This document shows, one piece after another, positions 55,786 through 63,213 of a stretch of DNA of 64,000 nt. The position numbers were made by a program, and so were the translations under genes. Where the stretch lies: contig NZ_FQUM01000005.1 of the NCBI RefSeq assembly GCF_900129025.1, positions 62,001-126,000 of the forward strand, read 5' to 3'. Each line of letters opens with the position of its first letter. The stretch's first letter is position 1. Source of the DNA: Mariniphaga anaerophila. Lineage in GTDB: Bacteria; Bacteroidota; Bacteroidia; Bacteroidales; Prolixibacteraceae. The notes beneath the pieces were generated by a model. It did no database searches and was not told the DNA's origin. It saw only the letters and a list, made by a program, of their open reading frames with translations.

Positions 55786-56556
55786 ATGAGAAAAACAGCA
55801 CTTGTCACCGGGGGTTCGCGCGGAATAGGACTGGGAATAGCCAACGAGTTGGCGAACGAAGGATTCAACCTGGTTATTAACGGAGTGAGGCCAGAAAACT
55901 CGGTTCAAAGCGTACTGGACGAGCTTTCCCGTTTTGGGACCAAAGTTATTTACGTGCAGGGAGACATCTCCCAAAAAGAGGATCGGCAAAAAGTGTTTCA
56001 GACGGTCACAAATAAGTTTGGAGCATTAAACGTACTGGTAAATAATGCCGGGGTTGCGCCCCGCGAACGAAAAGACATTCTTGAGGCTTCGGAAGAAATT
56101 TTTGACGAAGTACTGGGAATCAATCTCAGGGGACCATACTTTTTAACGCAATTATTTGCAAATCAGATGGCCGGCATCAAAAAAGAAAATCCCGATTTTG
56201 AATGCTGCATCATAAATGTTTCTTCAATTTCGGCAACTGTTGCTTCTGTTAACAGGGGAGAATATTGCATTTCCAAAGCAGGAATTGCAATGGCTACCAA
56301 GCTGTGGGCCGCCCGGCTGGGCGAATTTGACATCCCGGTTTACGAGATTCAGCCGGGAGTAATAGCAACAGACATGACTTCCGGAGTAACCGAAAAATAC
56401 AACCAGCTTTTCGACCAGGGGCTGAGTATTCAAAAACGCTGGGGAATGCCCGGAGACGTTGGAAAAGTTGCTGCCGCAATGGCAACCGGAATGCTGCCTT
56501 ATTCTACCGGCCAGGTTGTTATGGTGGATGGCGGAATGACGGTGCAAAGGTTGTAA
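55786..56556 (+). CDS. Short-chain dehydrogenase/reductase (3-oxoacyl-ACP reductase-like)
   Basis: 256 residues. Cofactor motif TGGSRGIGLG near 7, NNAG near 86, catalytic Ser in VSSISATV near 145 and Tyr-x3-Lys in YCISKAG near 162. The FabG-like name reflects similarity only; in this operon it more likely reduces or oxidises a sugar intermediate than a fatty-acyl chain. Last gene of the GH88 cluster. Confidence 0.88.
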   Translation: MRKTALVTGGSRGIGLGIANELANEGFNLVINGVRPENSVQSVLDELSRFGTKVIYVQGDISQKEDRQKVFQTVTNKFGALNVLVNNAGVAPRERKDILEASEEIFDEVLGINLRGPYFLTQLFANQMAGIKKENPDFECCIINVSSISATVASVNRGEYCISKAGIAMATKLWAARLGEFDIPVYEIQPGVIATDMTSGVTEKYNQLFDQGLSIQKRWGMPGDVGKVAAAMATGMLPYSTGQVVMVDGGMTVQRL

Positions 56557-56650
56557 AAAAATATTCTGCCAGCAATTTACTGAAGCGCAACAATCTGTAA
56601 AATGCAAACAAAGAAATAACTTCGCGGGATGTAATAAATGCGCCGACTGT

Positions 56651-57157
56651 TTGACCAATAACCCGATTTTGGAAAAGAAATTTTTACACATAATTGGAGA
56701 AAACCAGGGCATCATTCACAAGGTCTGCAATATGTATTGTGATGCAGAAGAAGATCGGCATGATCTTTTTCAGGAGATTGTTGCCCAGTTGTGGAAGTCT
56801 TTTCCAACATTCAGAAACGAATCGAAGGTAACAACCTGGATGTACAGGGTGGGATTAAATACCGCCATTACGACTTTCAAAAAAAGCAAACGGCGGCCCG
56901 ACAGGAATTGGCTTTCCTACGAAAACTTTCAGGTAGCCGACGAAAACCACGAGGCAGAAACCGAAGAAAGCATAAAAATGTTGCATCGTGCTGTTGCCCA
57001 ACTTACAGGCATTGAAAAATCGATTATTCTGCTGTTCCTCGAAAACAAAAAGTACGAAGAAATTGCAGAAATAACCGGCATCACCCAAAACTATGTGCGG
57101 GTAAAAATGAACCGAATCAAAAAGAAACTTAAAATTTTGATGGATAAGGAGGAATAA
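56651..57157 (+). CDS. ECF-type RNA polymerase sigma factor
   Basis: 168 residues starting at TTG (a second TTG is at 56669, giving MEKKFLHIIG); there is no ATG in the frame. Region 2 is DLFQEIVAQLWKSFPTF near 43; region 4 ends with YEEIAEITGITQNYVRVKMN, the -35-binding helix-turn-helix. The membrane protein gene 5 nt downstream is a plausible anti-sigma or signal partner. Complete, unlike the sigma factor at the left end. Confidence 0.9.
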   Translation: MTNNPILEKKFLHIIGENQGIIHKVCNMYCDAEEDRHDLFQEIVAQLWKSFPTFRNESKVTTWMYRVGLNTAITTFKKSKRRPDRNWLSYENFQVADENHEAETEESIKMLHRAVAQLTGIEKSIILLFLENKKYEEIAEITGITQNYVRVKMNRIKKKLKILMDKEE

Positions 57158-57162
57158 ACGAT

Positions 57163-57819
57163 ATGGAACTTAATGAATTGAAAAAAACCTGGGAACAATT
57201 GTCGCCCCGCAAAGAGTTGGACGAAACCCAACTGAGGGAGATGTTGCGCCACAGAACGAGGAACCTGCTCGACCGCATTGAGCGAAACGTTCGCATTGGT
57301 TTTGTTTTGTTGTTTGTTCTGATTGCATTGTTTCTTCTCGACGACTTTGTGCTCACTCCCATGCTTATAAAAGAGATGAGCGTTAATATTGAAATACCTG
57401 TTTGGCTGACTTTTCTGAGCGCTTTTAGCAACGTGCTTATTTTTGCAACTTTCATCTATTTTATGGTACAATACTTTAAAATAAAAAAGCGGCACGACAT
57501 TTCGGGGAACATGAAAGAAACCCTGGAAAAAATTATCAGTGCCATGCAGATTTATCAGAAGTTGTTTTACATGGCGCTTATAACACTTTCTTTTGCAATG
57601 GTTCTGCAATTTATTTCCGGAATGAGTTACGGCATTGAAAACCAGAATATAGATATTTCGCAAGTGCCACTTTACAAATGGATTTTTGCATTGGGGGTAT
57701 TAATTTTTACGGTAGGAAGCATTTACCTGCTTTGGCGTTGGGGTTTTCGTAAACTGTACGGAAAATACATTGCAAAACTCAGGCAAACGTTACGGGAACT
57801 AAACGAAATCGATAATTAA
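57163..57819 (+). CDS. Membrane protein, probable partner of the sigma factor
   Basis: 218 residues, starting 5 nt after the sigma gene. A charged cytoplasmic N-terminus (about 1-45, LKKTWEQLSPRKELDE) precedes four membrane segments (about 48-68, 83-108, 128-153, 168-188) and a charged C-terminus. The N-terminal helix could bind the sigma factor, as in anti-sigma proteins, but no zinc-binding anti-sigma motif is seen. Function inferred from position only. Confidence 0.72.
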   Translation: MELNELKKTWEQLSPRKELDETQLREMLRHRTRNLLDRIERNVRIGFVLLFVLIALFLLDDFVLTPMLIKEMSVNIEIPVWLTFLSAFSNVLIFATFIYFMVQYFKIKKRHDISGNMKETLEKIISAMQIYQKLFYMALITLSFAMVLQFISGMSYGIENQNIDISQVPLYKWIFALGVLIFTVGSIYLLWRWGFRKLYGKYIAKLRQTLRELNEIDN

Positions 57820-57853
57820 CACCAAAATAGACCCTACTCTCCCAATCGGTTAT

Positions 57854-57861
57854 TACTTTTG
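57854..57861 (+). promoter_or_regulatory. -7 element of glmM
   Basis: TACTTTTG, exact TAnnTTTG match, about 22 nt before the ATG. Confidence 0.5.
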
Positions 57862-57886
57862 TCAATTCATATTCAATCATAAAACA

Positions 57887-59269
57887 ATGGCACTCATAAA
57901 GTCTATCTCAGGAATTCGTGGAACAATTGGCGGAAAACCGGGCGAAGGCCTCAGCCCGATCGATGTAGTTAAATTTACAGCCGGGTATGCCGCCTGGGCA
58001 AAACAGAACTCAGCAAATGATAAACTCAAAATAGTGGTTGGCCGCGACGCCCGTATTTCGGGAGAAATGGTAAGCTCACTGGTTATTGCCACATTGGTTG
58101 GCATGGGTTGCGACGTAACAAATATCGGGTTGGCAACCACTCCTACCACCGAAATAGCGGTAACAGAAGAAAATGCCGACGGCGGATTGATTTTAACAGC
58201 GAGCCACAACCCCAAACAATGGAATGCCCTGAAGTTGCTTAACTCAAAAGGAGAATTTTTAAATGCCCAGGAAGGCGCTTTGGTGCTCGATTTGGCAGAA
58301 TCAGGAAACTTCACTTTTGCCGAGGTAGACGACCTTGGAACAGTTGTGAAAAAAGATTACACAGCTATTCACATTCAGAAAGTGCTTGACCTGAAACTGG
58401 TAGACAAAGCCGCCATCGAAGCAGCCGGCTTTTCGGTTGCCATAGATGCCGTTAACTCAGTTGGAGGAATTGCCATGCCCAAACTGCTGAACGCACTGGG
58501 TGTTAAAAATATTATTGAAATTAACTGCGAACCCACCGGCCACTTTGCACATACTCCCGAACCGTTGCCCGAAAATCTGGTGGAAACTTCGGAAATCATA
58601 AAAAAGAACAATGTAGATGTTGGCTTTGTGGTAGACCCCGACGTAGATCGGCTGGTGTTTATTAACGAAGACGGCAGCATGTTCAGCGAAGAATACACCT
58701 TGGCTGCGGTTAGTGATTATGTTCTGGGACAAACACCCGGCAACACAGTATCCAACCTTTCTTCGAGCAGGGTGCTGCGCGATGTAACGGAAAAACACGG
58801 GCAGAAATACAACGCTGCTGCAGTTGGCGAAGTAAACGTAGTTGCAAAAATGAAAGAGACCAACGCTGTAATTGGCGGCGAAGGAAACGGAGGAGTCATC
58901 TATCCGGCCAGCCATTACGGACGGGATGCACTTGTTGGTACCGCACTGTTCCTTACCTTTCTGGCAAAAAGCGGAAAAAAATGTTCGGAGCTGAGGAAAA
59001 CTTATCCCGACTATTTCATGTCGAAAAATAAAATTCAGCTTACTCCCGAAATTAACGTAGACGGGCTTCTTCTCCAAATGAAAGAAAAGTATGCCAATGA
59101 GCAGGTTAATGATATTGACGGTGTAAAAATTGACTTCGCCGATTCATGGGTTCATCTACGAAAATCCAATACCGAACCCATTATTCGGATTTACTCAGAG
59201 GCCAAATCTCCGGAAGCTGCCAACCAGCTTGCGTTAAGAATTATTGACGAAATAAAGGGGTTGCTTTAA
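57887..59269 (+). CDS. glmM: Phosphoglucosamine mutase
   Basis: 460 residues. Interconverts glucosamine 6- and 1-phosphate for UDP-GlcNAc. The phosphoserine is in LTASHNPKQWNALK near 101, the Mg2+ loop is DPDVDRLVF near 248, the sugar-binding loop is GEGNGGVIYP near 330 and the phosphate site is RKSNTEPIIRIYSEA near 422. I prefer GlmM over phosphomannomutase because of the length and GEGNGG loop, with modest certainty. Own -7 box. Confidence 0.85.
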   Translation: MALIKSISGIRGTIGGKPGEGLSPIDVVKFTAGYAAWAKQNSANDKLKIVVGRDARISGEMVSSLVIATLVGMGCDVTNIGLATTPTTEIAVTEENADGGLILTASHNPKQWNALKLLNSKGEFLNAQEGALVLDLAESGNFTFAEVDDLGTVVKKDYTAIHIQKVLDLKLVDKAAIEAAGFSVAIDAVNSVGGIAMPKLLNALGVKNIIEINCEPTGHFAHTPEPLPENLVETSEIIKKNNVDVGFVVDPDVDRLVFINEDGSMFSEEYTLAAVSDYVLGQTPGNTVSNLSSSRVLRDVTEKHGQKYNAAAVGEVNVVAKMKETNAVIGGEGNGGVIYPASHYGRDALVGTALFLTFLAKSGKKCSELRKTYPDYFMSKNKIQLTPEINVDGLLLQMKEKYANEQVNDIDGVKIDFADSWVHLRKSNTEPIIRIYSEAKSPEAANQLALRIIDEIKGLL

Positions 59270-59279
59270 ACAGCCCCTT
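59255..59279 (+). terminator. Hairpin overlapping the glmM stop codon
   Basis: 9-bp stem with one G-U pair (59255-59263 and 59271-59279), loop carrying the TAA stop. Weak T-tail. Confidence 0.4.
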
Positions 59280-59390
59280 AACTTACTTGTTTTCAGAAAA
59301 CAACATTCTGTTGGGATGAAAGTAGGTTAAATAATCAATAAACCCGGTTCCGTTGTGTTGACCCCGCCATTCCCGACATGGGAATTAGAA

Positions 59391-59398
59391 TATCTTTG
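59391..59398 (+). promoter_or_regulatory. -7 element of mgsA
   Basis: TATCTTTG, exact TAnnTTTG match. It would give mgsA an unusually long leader of about 170 nt. Confidence 0.45.
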
Positions 59399-59457
59399 TC
59401 TTTGAAAACAATTATTATTTCGCTATAAATTAGAGAAATAGAACTATTTTAAAAGCC

Positions 59458-59517
59458 ATGAAACGAGCCGCACCAAAGTCATCAATAAACAAAACCAGAC
59501 TGTTGCGGCAAGTTTAA
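59458..59517 (+). CDS. Possible 19-residue leader ORF before mgsA
   Basis: ATG to TAA, 19 residues, basic (MKRAAPKSSINKTRLLRQV). It lies within the long leader of mgsA, 57 nt before its start. Only its position supports it; the length is compatible with chance. Confidence 0.2.
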   Translation: MKRAAPKSSINKTRLLRQV

Positions 59518-59574
59518 ATTGAAAAATGCCATTGCGCATAAATTATTTTCAAAAACAATTAAAAACACCCGACG

Positions 59575-60048
59575 ATGAAAAAAAAGAAAAACATAGCCAT
59601 TGTTGCACACGACAACCGGAAAAAAGATATTATTGAATGGGCTGAATTTAACTGGAAAGAGCTGATACAGCACAACCTGATTTGCACCGGCACCACAGGG
59701 AAACTGGTAGAAGACGCTCTGGCTGTCAAATGCCTGGAAGAAAGCGTGGTTCCGCCAACGGTATCCCGGCTGAAGTCTGGCCCGCTGGGAGGAGATCAGC
59801 AGCTGGGCGCCCTGATTGTTGAAGGCGCAGTAGATATTCTGATCTTTTTCTGGGACCCGATGCAGCCACAACCGCACGATGTTGACGTGAAAGCGTTGTT
59901 GCGAATAACTGTTTTGTACAATATTCCAACAGCTTCGAACCGCTCTACCGCAGACTTTCTGGTTTCGAGCTCGCTGTTTCACGAAAACTACCAGCCGATA
60001 TTAAAAGATTACGAGCACTACATTAAACGAGACGTAAATTTGGACTAG
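59575..60048 (+). CDS. mgsA: Methylglyoxal synthase
   Basis: 157 residues. Converts dihydroxyacetone phosphate to methylglyoxal and phosphate. Motifs: AIVAHDNRKKDIIEW at the N-terminus, CTGTTGKLVED near 42, GPLGGDQQLGALI near 69 and FFWDPMQPQPHDVDVKAL near 92, the last carrying the conserved Asp and His residues. Own promoter; monocistronic. Confidence 0.96.
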   Translation: MKKKKNIAIVAHDNRKKDIIEWAEFNWKELIQHNLICTGTTGKLVEDALAVKCLEESVVPPTVSRLKSGPLGGDQQLGALIVEGAVDILIFFWDPMQPQPHDVDVKALLRITVLYNIPTASNRSTADFLVSSSLFHENYQPILKDYEHYIKRDVNLD

Positions 60049-60120
60049 CGTAATAGTCCGCGAATTACACAGGCAGCTTTCCACATCCGAACAGGAATTT
60101 AAAAATCGCAGATAAATTCC

Positions 60121-60128
60121 TACTTTTG
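60121..60128 (+). promoter_or_regulatory. -7 element of the preQ1-regulated transporter gene
   Basis: TACTTTTG, exact TAnnTTTG match, giving a leader of about 58 nt that contains the riboswitch. Confidence 0.55.
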
Positions 60129-60151
60129 CTGCCTGAAACAAATGTTGAATT

Positions 60152-60190
60152 CCCGCAGGTTCCATCACCCTGCGGCTAAAATTAAAAAAA
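60152..60190 (+). promoter_or_regulatory. PreQ1-I riboswitch
   Basis: 7-bp stem (60153-60159 with 60169-60175) closed by a 9-nt loop TTCCATCAC, followed by an A-rich tail (60176-60189) that runs into the ATG. GG-TTC...CAC-CC around the loop and the A-rich tail match the class I preQ1 aptamer, whose loop C recognises preQ1 and whose tail forms a pseudoknot. The tail covers the ribosome site of the transporter gene, so preQ1 binding would block translation. Confidence 0.83.
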
Positions 60191-60894
60191 TGCAAAACGA
60201 ATTATTATGGCTGGCCATGTTGCTGGCAAACTTCCTTTTCATTATTCTGGCGTACAGACTATTTGGCAAATGGGGCCTTATTATGTGGATTCCCGTTTCG
60301 GTAATTGTGGCCAACATTCAGGTTGTGCAAACGGTACAACTGTTTGGACTGGCGGCAACTCTGGGCAATATTGTGTACGCTACTTCATTTTTGGTAACTG
60401 ATATTCTTTCGGAAAACTACGGAAAGCAAGAGGCAAAAAAAGCGGTCTGGATTGGCTTTTTCAGCCTTATTTCCATGACGCTGCTAATGAACCTTGCATT
60501 GTTTTTTCATCCGTTGGAAGGTGATGATTTTTCAACGGTCAGCCACGATGCACTGAGCACGATCTTTAAGTTGATGCCGCGAATTGCCTTGGCCAGCCTG
60601 GCAGCCTACATGCTTTCGCAACGGCACGACGTGTGGGCTTTCCATTTTTGGAAAAAACGGTTTTACAAAGAAAACCAGTTGTGGCTGCGCAACAACCTCA
60701 GCACAATGGTTTCGCAGCTAATCGACAGTTCTGTTTTTGTATTGATTGCCTTTTACGGCGTTTTTGAAACAGAAGTGCTTTTCGAAATTTTTATCACCAC
60801 CTATTTTCTGAAATGGATTGTTGCTGCTGCCGACACGCCTTTTGTTTACTGGGCCCGGCGCATTCACAAAAACGAAAGCTTTCTGGTAAAATAA
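60190..60894 (+). CDS. yhhQ: YhhQ-family queuosine precursor transporter
   Basis: 234 residues from the ATG at 60190; the longer frame from 60142 runs through the riboswitch and is rejected. VUT/YhhQ family with six membrane segments; landmarks YATSFLVTDILSENYGK near 69 and WLRNNLSTMVSQLIDSSVF near 176. Imports a 7-deazaguanine such as queuine, preQ1 or preQ0 for tRNA queuosine. The riboswitch supports this assignment independently. Convergent with the next gene, 9 nt apart. Confidence 0.93.
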   Translation: MQNELLWLAMLLANFLFIILAYRLFGKWGLIMWIPVSVIVANIQVVQTVQLFGLAATLGNIVYATSFLVTDILSENYGKQEAKKAVWIGFFSLISMTLLMNLALFFHPLEGDDFSTVSHDALSTIFKLMPRIALASLAAYMLSQRHDVWAFHFWKKRFYKENQLWLRNNLSTMVSQLIDSSVFVLIAFYGVFETEVLFEIFITTYFLKWIVAAADTPFVYWARRIHKNESFLVK

Positions 60895-60903
60895 GTTACT
60901 ATG

Positions 60904-61728
60904 TTAAAAATTGATATGGTCGGGATGAGGGCCAATCCTCTTATTATTATCCAACCTGTCGATTTTAGCCATGTCTTCATCGGTTAATTCAAAATCGAAA
61001 ATGTCGGCATTCGAGACAATTCGTTCGGGGTTAACCGATTTTGGTATCGCCACCACTCCTTTTTGAATATCCCAGCGAAGCACAACCTGAACCGGCGTTT
61101 TCCCGTATTTTACTGCCAGCGCCTGCAATACAGGAATATCGTTTACTTTCCCTTTCATTATCGGGCTCCAGGCTTCGGTCTGAATTCCTTTTGTCTGGCA
61201 GTAATCCAACAACTCAGGCTGAATAAGCCCGGGATGAAATTCCACCTGGTTTACGGCCGGCACCAAATTGCACTCGGGTAAAAATTCCTTCAGGTGGTGC
61301 ACCAAAAAGTTGCTTACGCCAATGGCTCGTATTGCACCTTTCCCGTAAAGTTCTTCCATGGCTTTCCACGTTTCAACCGAAAGCTTTCCCTTTGGCCAGT
61401 GAATCAGGTACAAATCCAGATAATCTGTTTGCAGCCGGTTAAGACTTTCCTCAAAGGCTTTCAACGTGGTTTTGTATCCCTGGTCGCTGTTCCACACTTT
61501 TGAGGTCAGAAAAATTTTATCGCGGGGGACACCACTATTTTTTATCCCTTCGCCAACACCCTTTTCGTTTTGGTAAACTGCTGCTGTGTCAATACTGCGG
61601 TATCCGTTTTGGAGTGCGGTAATAACCGCATTTTCTACTTCTTTCCCGTCTTCAGCCCTAAAAACGCCTAATCCGAGCCAGGGCATTTCCACGCCGTTAT
61701 TCAATTTTACTGCAGATGAAATATTCAT
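60904..61728 (-). CDS. Aldo/keto reductase
   Basis: 274 residues, NADPH-dependent. The tetrad is visible: Asp in SIDTAAVYQNE near 47, Tyr in the same segment near 52, Lys in FLTSKVWNSD near 77 and His in LYLIHWPKGK near 110. The cofactor-binding C-terminal segment is AIPKSVNPERIVSNADIF. Closest in form to the 2,5-diketo-gluconate/methylglyoxal reductase group; mgsA upstream hints at methylglyoxal removal, but this is inference. Confidence 0.9.
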   Translation of the reverse strand: MNISSAVKLNNGVEMPWLGLGVFRAEDGKEVENAVITALQNGYRSIDTAAVYQNEKGVGEGIKNSGVPRDKIFLTSKVWNSDQGYKTTLKAFEESLNRLQTDYLDLYLIHWPKGKLSVETWKAMEELYGKGAIRAIGVSNFLVHHLKEFLPECNLVPAVNQVEFHPGLIQPELLDYCQTKGIQTEAWSPIMKGKVNDIPVLQALAVKYGKTPVQVVLRWDIQKGVVAIPKSVNPERIVSNADIFDFELTDEDMAKIDRLDNNKRIGPHPDHINF

Positions 61729-61849
61729 AGTTATTTGCTTTGAAGATCCTCCAATTTACTATTTTTTTACCAGATCACCAGAATCTGGTTATTGCTCTTA
61801 AAAGGTTCAGTAATATTTTTTTATTTTGCTGCAGTTAAAATTTAATAGA

Positions 61850-63100
61850 ATGAAAGTTTTCAAGTTTGGTGGTGCTTCGGTTAAAGACCCCGCTGCGGTT
61901 CGTAATCTGGCCAAAATTATTTCAGGGTACAACGAAGATCTGGTTGTGGTTATTTCTGCCATGGGGAAAACCACCGATTTGCTGGAAACGCTGGCTAAAG
62001 CTTATTTTGAAAGGAAAGATAATATACAAGACATTTTTAGTCAGTTCAAAAACTACCATACCGATATTTGCAACGACCTTTTCGGTGCAGGAAATATTCC
62101 TCCAATTGTATCAGAACAGTTTGATGAATTGCTGGAGAAACTGGACAAGAAACCTTCGCTGGACTTTAATTTCGAATACGACCAGATTGTTTCTTTCGGT
62201 GAGCTGACGTCAACGTGTATTGTAAGCGAATTTTTGAACAAGGAGGGCAAAACCAACCGCTGGGTTGATGCACGTACCGTAATACGCACCGACGACATGT
62301 ACCGCGACGCAACCATCGACTGGGTACTAACCGAAGAATTTTGCAAAGAGACATTCAAATTTAACGGCCACAATTTATATATCACACAAGGTTTTATCGG
62401 ATCTACACCGGCCAACTTAACCACAACTCTCGGGCGGGAAGGTTCGGACTTTACTGCCGCCATTATCGGGAATGTGCTAAATGCCGAAAGCGTTTCTTTC
62501 TGGAAAGATGTTCCGGGAGTTTTAAGTGCCGACCCAAAAAAGATGGAAGGGACAACAAAAATTGATTTGCTCTCCTATCGCGAAGCAGTGGAAATGACCC
62601 ACTCGGGTGCGAAAATTATCCATCCGAAAACCATGAAACCTCTGCACAACAAGCAGATTCCATTGTACGTAAAATCATTTCTGGCTCCCGACAATTCAGG
62701 AACGGTTATTCACGAGATTGACCATAAAATTCTGCTCCCTCCAATTTTTATTTTCCGCGAAAACCTGGTCTTGATCACGTTGTCGCCCAAAGATTTTTCA
62801 TTCATCAGCATCGAAGACATCGAACGCGTGGTAAATTTTCTGGCCGAAAACAGAGTTAAAGTCACATTAATGCAGCAGTCGGCCATCGACCTCAACCTGG
62901 TACTCGACGCAAAAGATGCCGACTGGGACTGGCTCATGGACGAACTTTCTCCCTACTATACAATTCGATACAACACCGGGCTTACCCTAATAACAATCAG
63001 GCACTACACCGAAGAGGTGCTCGACTGGATGGTTAAAGAAAAAGACATTTACCTGGAACAACACAGCAGGCTCACAGCACGAATGCTGGTAAAAGAGTAA
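61850..63100 (+). CDS. Aspartate kinase
   Basis: 416 residues from the ATG at 61850. Phosphorylates aspartate in the first step of the lysine, threonine and methionine pathways. Motifs: VFKFGGASVKDP at the start, VVISAMGKTTDLL near 40, SFGELTSTCIVSEF near 121, and REGSDFTAAIIGNVLNA near 199; an ACT region fills about 300-416. Monofunctional, with no homoserine dehydrogenase fused. Its product leads to aspartate semialdehyde, the proposed substrate of the DUF39 route. Confidence 0.92.
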   Translation: MKVFKFGGASVKDPAAVRNLAKIISGYNEDLVVVISAMGKTTDLLETLAKAYFERKDNIQDIFSQFKNYHTDICNDLFGAGNIPPIVSEQFDELLEKLDKKPSLDFNFEYDQIVSFGELTSTCIVSEFLNKEGKTNRWVDARTVIRTDDMYRDATIDWVLTEEFCKETFKFNGHNLYITQGFIGSTPANLTTTLGREGSDFTAAIIGNVLNAESVSFWKDVPGVLSADPKKMEGTTKIDLLSYREAVEMTHSGAKIIHPKTMKPLHNKQIPLYVKSFLAPDNSGTVIHEIDHKILLPPIFIFRENLVLITLSPKDFSFISIEDIERVVNFLAENRVKVTLMQQSAIDLNLVLDAKDADWDWLMDELSPYYTIRYNTGLTLITIRHYTEEVLDWMVKEKDIYLEQHSRLTARMLVKE

Positions 63101-63213
63101 AATATTTTTTTTGGGTTCAGGTCTAAATCTTTGTCCGTAACCGGATTCAAATTGTTTTTCTTTAGTGTAATTTTAGGGTGATATACTTTACCAATGAAGC
63201 AAAATTGCCTGAC

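Larger units (their letters stand above)
59270..59574. other. 305-base gap before mgsA
   Basis: It holds the glmM hairpin, a -7 box at 59391-59398, a possible 19-codon leader ORF at 59458-59517 and an A-rich approach to the mgsA ATG. No larger frame is present. Confidence 0.55.
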
